A program made the position numbers and the translations under genes. From Prevotella sp. (GTDB lineage: Bacteria > Bacteroidota > Bacteroidia > Bacteroidales > Bacteroidaceae): a stretch of DNA of 57,441 bases. Numbering within the stretch: position 1 is the first letter of the stretch; the number at the start of each line of letters is the position of its first letter. A model generated the notes under the pieces. That model made no database searches, was not told the origin of the DNA, and saw nothing but the letters and a program-made list of their open reading frames with translations. Of the stretch, positions 50,798-57,441 are shown piece after piece. The stretch lies in contig JALEKD010000051.1 in NCBI GenBank assembly GCA_022769285.1, positions 1-57,441 of the forward strand, read 5' to 3'.

Positions 50798-50805
50798 TAC
50801 TTTTG
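50798..50805 (+). promoter_or_regulatory. Putative -7 box (TACTTTTG) of the helicase fusion gene
   Basis: TACTTTTG fits TAnnTTTG and lies about 80 bp before the ATG at 50887. No good TTTG partner is seen 19-21 bp upstream. Confidence 0.5.
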
Positions 50806-50886
50806 CAACTATACCTATTTATATAAAGGTACCAGCCATCATCGGCTCCTTGCAGGAGACTACTGATAATCTAAAAACTGACGCCA

Positions 50887-53800
50887 ATGCCTATATGGGA
50901 CAAGATACTAAAAGCCGTAGATCGCACTCTTGCTTCTGATGCTAACCGGTCAGGAGAAAACTCCCCGGTGCTCCGCGCCGAGCATTATGCCCTGGTAGAT
51001 ACCGAGGTGGGCCTGCGCGATCATAAGATACACGACATAGGCGCCCTGCGCTACGACGGCGCCGTGTATCACGATGCCTCTCAGCAGGGATTAGAGCTCT
51101 TTCTGAGCGATGTCGATTATCTCTGCGGCCACAACATCGTACACCACGATGCCCGTTATCTCTTTGGCAACGGCCCCTGCCGCTGGCAGTTGGTTGATAC
51201 GCTCTATATGTCGCCCATACTGTTTCCTGACCGCCCCTATCATAAGCTACTAAAAGACGATAAGCTGGTAAGCGACCAGGCCAATAACCCTGTGAACGAC
51301 TGCCGTAAAGCCCAGGACCTGCTCTTTGACGAACAGAGCTGTTGGGCCCGCTTGCCCGAGGCCCGCCGGCAAGTGTACGCCACGCTGTTAGTAGGCGTGC
51401 CCGAGTTTGAGGGTTTTATGCGTATGGTGGGAGCCACCCCCGCGGCAGGCGATGTGACGGCTCTGATACGCACCGCATACGAGGGTTGCATCTGCCAACA
51501 AGCTCTGTTAGACGATATGTGTCGACACCAGCCTGTGGCCTTGTCCTATGCCCTGTCGCTCATAGGTGCTGCTGACTACCGCTCGCTGACCCCACGGTGG
51601 GTGCTGGCCAACTATCCCGAGGTAGAGCATATCATCCACACGCTCTGTGCCACCCCGTGCCGGGAGGGCTGCGCCTATTGCAACCGCCAGCTCGATGTAC
51701 ATTATAATCTGCGCCGCTTCTTCGGCTACAGCGAGTTTCGCACCTATAACGGCGAACCCCTCCAGGAACAGGCAGCCCGGGCAGCCGTGTCGGGGCGGTC
51801 GCTCTTAGCCATCTTTCCAACGGGCGGTGGCAAGTCGCTGACCTTTCAGTTGCCGGCGCTGATGGAGGCCAGGGCCACCCACAGCCTCACGGTGGTCATA
51901 TCGCCCTTGCAATCGCTGATGAAAGACCAGGTAGACAATCTGTCCGAACGGGGCATTACCGATGCGGTGACCATCAATGGCTTGCTGGATCCCATCAGTA
52001 GGGCGCTGGCCATAGAGCGGGTTCAGACGGGCGATGCCTCGCTGCTGTATATAGCCCCCGAGATGCTGCGGTCTAAGACCATAGAGCGCATACTGATGGC
52101 CCGCCATGTGGCGCGGTTCGTGATAGACGAGGCCCACTGCTTCTCGTCCTGGGGCCAGGACTTTCGCGTAGACTATCTGTACATCGGCCAGTTTATCCGT
52201 CGCTATCAGAACGCTAAGCAGCGACGGCATCCCATCCCCGTATCGTGCTTCACGGCAACCGCCAAGCAGAAGGTAGTGCAGGACATCTGCGACTATTTCA
52301 GAAACCAACTGGGCCTGGAGCTCGACCTCTTCGCCTCCTCGGCGATCCGGACTAATCTGCGCTACTCCGTGATACACACCGATACCGATGAAGACAAGTA
52401 TGCCAAGTTACGGTCGCTGATAGCCTCGGCCCAGTGTCCGGTCATTGTCTATGTGTCGCGTACCAAGCGCACCCGCGAGTTGGCCACCCGACTTACCCGC
52501 GACGGCTATAAGGCGCTGCCCTTCAATGGCAAGATGGATGCCGACGAGAAGATAGCTAACCAGGAAGCCTTTATGACCGATAAGGTGAGCATCATCGTGG
52601 CTACCTCGGCCTTTGGCATGGGTGTAGACAAGAAAGATGTAGGGTTGGTGGTACACTATGACATATCAGACTCGCTCGAAAACTACGTACAGGAGGCTGG
52701 CCGTGCCGGCCGCGACCCTCATCTGGATGCGCGCTGCTACATATTATATAATGACAACGACCTGGACAAACACTTTATACTGCTCAACCAGACCAAACTG
52801 AGTATAAGCGAGATACAGCAGGTGTGGATGGCGGTGAAAGCCTTTACCCGCAAGCGGCCGAGGGTATGCTGCTCGGCCTTAGAGATAGCCCGCCAGGCTG
52901 GATGGGACGACTCGGTATCGGATATAGAGACCCGCGTACGTACGGCCATATCGGCCCTGGAGCAGAGCGGCTACGTGGAGCGTGGCAACAATGTGCCCCA
53001 TGTCTACGCCACCGGCATTACGGTCAAGAACATGGACGAGGCCCGCGAGCGCATCGTGGCCTCGGCCCTATTCTCGGGCGATGAGACCGAGAAGGTGGTG
53101 CGCATCATCCGGTCGCTCATCCACCAGAAATACACGACACGTGGCGAAGACCAGGAGGCAGAGTCGCGCATAGACTATCTGGCCGACATACTGGGCCTGA
53201 GCAAGCGCGAGGTAATCTCGGCGGTAGAGCGGATGAGGCAGGAGGGTATCCTGGCCGACAGCAAGGACATCTCGGCTTATCTGATGGACAGCGGCGACAC
53301 CGAGCGCAAGGCCCGCATGCAGTTGGAACGCTTTGCCCGGCTCGAGCGGTTCATACTCGACAGCATCCAGGAGGGCACTCTGCAGACCTCGTGCAAGCTC
53401 CTTAACGACAAGGCCGTGACCGAGGGCATCACCACCTCTAAGGAGAAAGATGTGCGCACGCTCCTTTACTTTCTATCCATCAAGGGCTATGCCCGCAAGA
53501 CCGAAGATGCGGGCCACAACATCAAGGTAGACAGGACGGCCGATGCTGAGACCATCCTGCGCAGATTTGAAAAGAGGCTGTATATATGCCGGTTTGCTAT
53601 AGAGTGGCTGTATGGGCAGGCAGAACGACAAGCATTAGTAGCCGAGAAGCAGACGACACCCACCGAGAAGACCGACTCGATAACCTTCTCGGTTATAGAA
53701 CTGATGCAGCAGATGGCCCAGGGTCTGCAGGAGCTTTTCAACCAGGTGGGAACGATACAGATAGAGGATGTAGAGGAGGCTCTGCTGTATCTGTCTAAGA

Positions 53801-55779
53801 TTGGCGCCATCAAGTTAGAGGGTGGTTTTCTGGTTCTCTACAACGCCATGGAGATTCGCCGCATCAAGGACAGTAAACTGCGGTACAAGATAGACGACTA
53901 CAGGATGCTCAACGAGTTTTATAAGCAGAAGATACAGCAGATACACATCGTGGGCGAGTATGCCAACCTCATGGTGCGCGACTACCAGGCAGCCCTGCAG
54001 TATGTCCAGGACTATTTTAACATGGACTATCGGCGGTTTATAGCCAAGTATTTCAAGGGCGACCGTGTCGGGGAGATAGCCCGCAATCTGACACCGGCCA
54101 AGTATCACCAGCTTTTTGGCCAACTTTCAGCCCGTCAGATGGAGATAATAGCCGACCGCGAGTCGCGTTGCATCGTGGTGGCGGCTGGTCCGGGCAGTGG
54201 CAAGACCCGCGTGCTGGTTCACAAGTTGGCCTCGCTCTTGCTGTTAGAGGACGTGAAGCACGAGCAGCTGCTCATGCTCACATTCTCGAGGGCTGCGGCT
54301 ACCGAGTTTAAACAGCGCCTTATCGGGCTGATAGGCAATGCAGCTCATTTCGTCGAGATTAAAACTTTCCATTCCTACTGCTTTGACCTGTTAGGCCGCA
54401 TTGGCACGCTGGAGGAGTCTGATAATGTGGTGGCCAATGCTGCCAAGATGATATGCGACGGCGAGGTAGAACCCGCCAAGATAGGTAAGGCGGTACTGGT
54501 AATAGATGAGGCACAGGACATGAGCGCTGACGACTATGCGCTGGTCAAGGCCCTGATGGACAATAACGAGGAGATGCGCGTAATAGCTGTGGGCGACGAC
54601 GACCAGAACATCTACGAGTTCAGAGGGGCCAATTCGCACTATATGCAGCTTCTGGCTCAGCTGCCGGGTGCCCGTTTTGTCGAGATGACCGAGAACTACC
54701 GCAGTGCGCGTCATATCGTAGGGGCGGCCAACAACTTTGTGTCCGCTATCCATAATCGGCTGAAGCAAAGGCCTATCGTCTCGATGAGCCACGATGACGG
54801 CCAGGTGACGGTAGACAGGTACTCGTCGGCGTATATGTATCAGCCCCTCGTGCCCGAGGTGGCCAGTCATCATGGCGAGGGTTCTACCTGTGTGCTTACG
54901 CAGACCAATGAGGAGGCAGTGATAGTGGTGGCGGCGCTGCAGAGGCTGGGCGTGAGCAGCGAGCTGATACAGTCGATGGGCGGCATCAGGTTTTGGAACC
55001 TGGCAGAGGTGAGGTATTTTATGAAGCACATTACGCGTGGCACCCATACGCCTATCGTGGACGAGGAGGTATGGGATAAGGCCCGGCAGGCCACCCTGGC
55101 AGTTTACAGCCGTAGCCATGCGCTGCCTTATGTACAGCGTTGCATCACGCTTTTTCAGCAAACTAACCCGAAGAAGTACCTCAATGATTTTAAAGAGTAT
55201 GTCTTCGAGTCGTCAATAGAAGACTTTGCGCCGCCCGCGGATGGCCGGGTCATCGTGTCGACCATCCACAAGGCCAAGGGCCGCGAGTTTGACAATGTGT
55301 ATATGTTGATAGCCAATGTCTGTAGACCTACCGACGAACAGCTGCGACGTTTCTATGTAGGTATGACCAGGGCTAAGCGTCGGCTGGCCATATTCACGAA
55401 TACTGCTCTCTTTGACCGTATAGGTGCCGACCGTATGTCGGCTCATCTGCAAGACTACCCGTTGCCGACAGAGGTGGTGTTGCAGTTGTCGTACCGCGAT
55501 GTTTACTTAGGTTTCTTCAAGAACAGGACCAACGAGTTGCTATCGCTGCGTAGCGGCGACGGGCTGACGTATAGGGACTGGTTGCTCTACGACTTGAGCG
55601 GACGGCCCGTAGCCAAGTTGTCGGCCACTATGCAGCAGAAACTGACTGAATGGCAGGACCGGGGGTACCGGGTAACGGAGGCAAAGGTGCGCTTTATAGT
55701 GGCCTGGAAACCCAAGGACGCGCCCAAGACTGAGCGCGAGACGGCCGTATTGCTGGTAGACCTGGCGCTGACACGATAG
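50887..55779 (+). CDS. Exonuclease-RecQ-UvrD triple-fusion DNA helicase
   Basis: This 1,630-residue protein combines three nucleic-acid engines. Residues about 30-150 are a DnaQ-like 3'-5' exonuclease domain: D38 and E40 in LVDTEVG, and D88 in GHNIVHHDARYL. A last Asp may lie in NNPVNDCRKAQDLL, where the usual His appears to be Asn. A Cys cluster, C254-x3-C-x3-C-x2-C265, follows. Residues about 295-650 are a RecQ helicase: FPTGGGKS (K316), IDEAHCFSSWGQDFR (414), SCFTATAKQ and QEAGRAGRD, then winged-helix-like segments. Residues about 1080-1510 are a UvrD/Rep SF1 helicase: AAGPGSGKT (1099), DEAQD (1207), GDDDQNIYEFRG, STIHKAKGREFD and YVGMTRAKRRL. A role in repair, recombination or defence is inferred. 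It is next to mobile-element debris. Confidence 0.95.
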   Translation: MPIWDKILKAVDRTLASDANRSGENSPVLRAEHYALVDTEVGLRDHKIHDIGALRYDGAVYHDASQQGLELFLSDVDYLCGHNIVHHDARYLFGNGPCRWQLVDTLYMSPILFPDRPYHKLLKDDKLVSDQANNPVNDCRKAQDLLFDEQSCWARLPEARRQVYATLLVGVPEFEGFMRMVGATPAAGDVTALIRTAYEGCICQQALLDDMCRHQPVALSYALSLIGAADYRSLTPRWVLANYPEVEHIIHTLCATPCREGCAYCNRQLDVHYNLRRFFGYSEFRTYNGEPLQEQAARAAVSGRSLLAIFPTGGGKSLTFQLPALMEARATHSLTVVISPLQSLMKDQVDNLSERGITDAVTINGLLDPISRALAIERVQTGDASLLYIAPEMLRSKTIERILMARHVARFVIDEAHCFSSWGQDFRVDYLYIGQFIRRYQNAKQRRHPIPVSCFTATAKQKVVQDICDYFRNQLGLELDLFASSAIRTNLRYSVIHTDTDEDKYAKLRSLIASAQCPVIVYVSRTKRTRELATRLTRDGYKALPFNGKMDADEKIANQEAFMTDKVSIIVATSAFGMGVDKKDVGLVVHYDISDSLENYVQEAGRAGRDPHLDARCYILYNDNDLDKHFILLNQTKLSISEIQQVWMAVKAFTRKRPRVCCSALEIARQAGWDDSVSDIETRVRTAISALEQSGYVERGNNVPHVYATGITVKNMDEARERIVASALFSGDETEKVVRIIRSLIHQKYTTRGEDQEAESRIDYLADILGLSKREVISAVERMRQEGILADSKDISAYLMDSGDTERKARMQLERFARLERFILDSIQEGTLQTSCKLLNDKAVTEGITTSKEKDVRTLLYFLSIKGYARKTEDAGHNIKVDRTADAETILRRFEKRLYICRFAIEWLYGQAERQALVAEKQTTPTEKTDSITFSVIELMQQMAQGLQELFNQVGTIQIEDVEEALLYLSKIGAIKLEGGFLVLYNAMEIRRIKDSKLRYKIDDYRMLNEFYKQKIQQIHIVGEYANLMVRDYQAALQYVQDYFNMDYRRFIAKYFKGDRVGEIARNLTPAKYHQLFGQLSARQMEIIADRESRCIVVAAGPGSGKTRVLVHKLASLLLLEDVKHEQLLMLTFSRAAATEFKQRLIGLIGNAAHFVEIKTFHSYCFDLLGRIGTLEESDNVVANAAKMICDGEVEPAKIGKAVLVIDEAQDMSADDYALVKALMDNNEEMRVIAVGDDDQNIYEFRGANSHYMQLLAQLPGARFVEMTENYRSARHIVGAANNFVSAIHNRLKQRPIVSMSHDDGQVTVDRYSSAYMYQPLVPEVASHHGEGSTCVLTQTNEEAVIVVAALQRLGVSSELIQSMGGIRFWNLAEVRYFMKHITRGTHTPIVDEEVWDKARQATLAVYSRSHALPYVQRCITLFQQTNPKKYLNDFKEYVFESSIEDFAPPADGRVIVSTIHKAKGREFDNVYMLIANVCRPTDEQLRRFYVGMTRAKRRLAIFTNTALFDRIGADRMSAHLQDYPLPTEVVLQLSYRDVYLGFFKNRTNELLSLRSGDGLTYRDWLLYDLSGRPVAKLSATMQQKLTEWQDRGYRVTEAKVRFIVAWKPKDAPKTERETAVLLVDLALTR

Positions 55780-55813
55780 GGGGAGCGGGGAGGAGACGCC
55801 GATGAAATGGACG

Positions 55814-56038
55814 TTATCTGATAATTCCGTTGTCGGTATCGCGTAGGTTGATGCGTTTCTCGGTGGCCTGGCGCTTGCTGCCATGCGACAGACGGAAGGA
55901 CAGGCTGAACGTCAGACTGTTAGCCTGGTCGTTGGCGTAGCCCACGATGTGCTTGTGCAGGTTGCGGTTGAGTAGGTCTGAGCGGTAGGCCACGTGCTGC
56001 CGCCAAGGTTGGGCAACAGCGTGGTTGGAAAGATGCAC
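55814..56038 (-). pseudogene. C-terminal fragment of an outer-membrane beta-barrel protein
   Basis: The frame encodes about 74 residues with the look of a TonB-dependent/outer-membrane barrel C-terminus: AYRSDLLNRNLHKHIVGYAN, then SLTFSLSFRLSHGSKRQ, then RDTDNGIIR. The N-terminal remainder, expected beyond 56038 on this strand, is missing; sequence there belongs to a plus-strand mobilisation gene. The fragment is therefore a truncated remnant at a rearrangement junction. Family assignment is by pattern and moderately sure. Confidence 0.6.
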
Positions 56039-56043
56039 AAGAG

Positions 56044-56736
56044 GTGAGCCGCCAAAATAAGGAAGCGATAACCAATGATTGTCTTTCCGTTTTGGCTAAG
56101 ATGCCGTACTTTGATTGGGGACTATACACAAAATGCCTCACACAAATGGGATATGATGTCAAACTGCAATCCGACTGCAAAGGACAAGTGCGTGGATATG
56201 CCATCAAGCGAGGCAACTCCATTTATAAGTCCTCGGAGCTTGGCAAAGGTCGTTGTCTGATGCCCTCAAAGATTGAAGGCACTTGGGCAAAACTGCATCA
56301 TCAAGAATTGGAGGAACCAGTTTCAACTCCAACAAAGAATACCCAACAGCCAAAGATTATGACTGTACCCAAACCCATGCCTACTGCAGACAACACTCCA
56401 AAGATACGTCACTTCGACTTTTATACGGACGAGTTTCATCATTATCCTGTTGATATTCCTCAGAATTGTCTGGATATCATCGACAAGAATATAGCTTTGG
56501 ATGCCGACAATGTGTTTGCCAAGATTGGCGATGTGCAGAAGACAGCCATTCTTCTCTTTGCTGAATACATTGATGCAGCCACAACCATTGCCGTCCAGTC
56601 TGGCGGTGGCGGAGGTGGTGCAACCTCTGGTTGGGGACGAGACAAGGACGAGGATGAACTGTCATGGGCGCATCGTTGCGCTATGATGGCTAATCGCCTG
56701 TGCAGACCTCGCAAGAAGCAAGGGTATGGCAGATAA
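56044..56736 (+). pseudogene. C-terminal part of a mobilisation (relaxase-type) protein
   Basis: The frame of 230 residues begins with GTG at 56044 but lacks a good start. It looks like the middle and end of Bacteroidota mobilisation proteins: YDVKLQSDCKGQVRGYAIKR, then GNSIYKSSELGKGRCLMPSK, then a glycine-rich stretch and GWGRDKDEDELSWAHRCAMM. The N-terminal catalytic region with metal-binding histidines is absent. It abuts the outer-membrane protein fragment, so both were probably cut by one deletion or insertion. Alternatively it is a short intact gene of unknown function. The next gene follows after 29 bp. Confidence 0.5.
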
Positions 56737-56765
56737 CCGAATATTCAACCAACAGCATTGAAACT

Positions 56766-57311
56766 ATGCCAATAGGTAAAAGTAAAATCTCAGATATGGA
56801 TTTCGGTTCTTTCGAGAATACGATTGACAAGAATATCGAAACGGACAAGGCTTCTGACAAATTCGACCAACAACTGCAAGCCTACAAGGATGCTGGTAAT
56901 AGTTTGACTTCGGCAAAATCAGAACTTGAAAAGGCAGCATCTACTTTACTGGAAGCAAAGGACAACTTGAATAAAGCCACCGATAAAGCGGACAATGTTA
57001 CAAAAGCCATTGATAGCTTTATTGTTAAAGTGAGAGATATAAGATTCAAGGCTAAGGTTGATGATGCCGACATTGAGAAACTGACAGATGACAGAAAGAA
57101 ACTCATTGGCGATGAGTTCAAACTTCTTGAAGACCACCGAAAGGCGAATAAGGAAATCCTCACTCGCCATTTCTATGACATGTCTAATATGATGTCAAGA
57201 AATGAAGGAGTTTGGTTGTCAAATGGTTGGGTAAAGACTTTGCTTTGGATATTTATTCCATCTATTATTTATACTATAGCGTCTGTCGTTTATCTTATTT
57301 GCCATCTTTAA
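56766..57311 (+). CDS. Coiled-coil protein with C-terminal membrane anchor, mobile-element type
   Basis: The ATG at 56766 (MPIGKSKISDMDFGSFENTI) gives 181 residues; a frame extension to 56700 overlaps the previous gene and is unlikely. Residues about 25-75 form a heptad-rich coiled coil (SAKSELEKAASTLLEAKDNL, then KATDKADNVTKAIDS). Residues about 155-178 form one membrane helix (LLWIFIPSIIYTIASVVYLI). Similar small genes follow mobilisation genes in Bacteroidota elements, where their role is undefined. AT-rich composition fits acquired DNA. Confidence 0.75.
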   Translation: MPIGKSKISDMDFGSFENTIDKNIETDKASDKFDQQLQAYKDAGNSLTSAKSELEKAASTLLEAKDNLNKATDKADNVTKAIDSFIVKVRDIRFKAKVDDADIEKLTDDRKKLIGDEFKLLEDHRKANKEILTRHFYDMSNMMSRNEGVWLSNGWVKTLLWIFIPSIIYTIASVVYLICHL

Positions 57312-57357
57312 GCTACAATAAATTAGCTTATAATTTACATCTTATTAACTATTGTTC

Positions 57358-57441
57358 ATGCAGTCATTTTCCGTAATGGATTATCTTAATGTAGAAAGCG
57401 CAAATTCATTTGTACTAAACATGGATATAGAAGAACTGATA
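57358..57441 (+). CDS. Partial open frame at the window edge
   Basis: From ATG 57358 the frame is open to the end of the window (MQSFSVMDYLNVESANSFVL, then NMDIEELI). Another in-frame ATG lies at 57421. The fragment is too short to name. It may be the next gene of the mobile element. Confidence 0.35.
   Translation, partial: MQSFSVMDYLNVESANSFVLNMDIEELI

Noticed and set aside
50754..50939. 61-codon frame starting right after the palindrome upstream of the helicase gene
   Set aside because: The best -7 box lies inside it, it overlaps the helicase start, and no domain is visible.

Overview
The window is a piece of a Bacteroidota chromosome, most likely Prevotellaceae or a close Bacteroidales relative (inference). 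The evidence is two SusC/SusD pairs, repeated Bacteroidota promoters of the form TAnnTTTG with an occasional TTTG box 19-21 bp upstream, an S46 dipeptidyl-peptidase, a DUF5117-type metalloprotease, a type IX-like C-terminal sorting signal, and a folP-cdaA operon. No rRNA, tRNA or CRISPR array was seen. Most genes are moderately GC-rich. The gene at 17085-17888 and everything right of about 56040 are visibly AT-richer.

Layout. 1-800: intergenic repeats. 830-8876: a five-gene outer-membrane uptake operon (SusC, SusD, two surface lipoproteins and a secreted calcineurin-like phosphoesterase, its only enzyme). 9461-11936: a small secreted protein and a XylE-type sugar symporter (minus strand). 12414-13508: a SufT/MIP18-type protein and LpxH-type hydrolase, from a textbook promoter. 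13682-16882: L-fucose isomerase and FucP transporter. 17085-18607: two secreted proteins of unknown function that look like diverged paralogues. 18752-22806 (minus): folP-cdaA and pta-ackA. 23865-29283: a second SusC/SusD pair with no enzyme. 29374-30100: a non-coding element with long inverted arms. 30587-30625: a SusC start-codon remnant. 30858-39580: a phosphate-porin-like gene diverging from a four-gene operon (metalloprotease, SpmA-SpmB fusion, flippase, dipeptidyl-peptidase). 40206-45521 (minus): GH3 glycosidase, then xylose isomerase and xylulokinase. 46104-50510 (minus): a large adhesin-like gene with an in-frame amber codon and a lost ATG start. 50887-55779: a 1630-residue protein joining a DnaQ-like exonuclease, a RecQ helicase and a UvrD/Rep helicase. 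55814-57441: a decayed junction between the 3' end of an outer-membrane protein gene and the 3' end of a mobilisation gene, then mobile-element-type genes.

Function. The metabolic genes fit a saccharolytic gut or rumen anaerobe: fucose and xylose entry, beta-linked sugar hydrolysis, and acetate formation by Pta-AckA.

The strongest candidates for something undescribed are: (i) a family of at least seven intergenic palindromic elements with a shared core (paired GACC/GGTC arms around GATGGCTCCCAGC) and shared polypurine/polypyrimidine flanks, one enclosed in about 100-bp inverted arms; (ii) a second, 64-bp repeat family whose edge carries the Bacteroidota -7 promoter box and supplies the complete promoter of folP; (iii) four tandem 11-mers starting GTTACA/GTTGAA, 10 bp upstream of the porin -7 box, the geometry of a Pho box; (iv) the exonuclease-RecQ-UvrD triple fusion.
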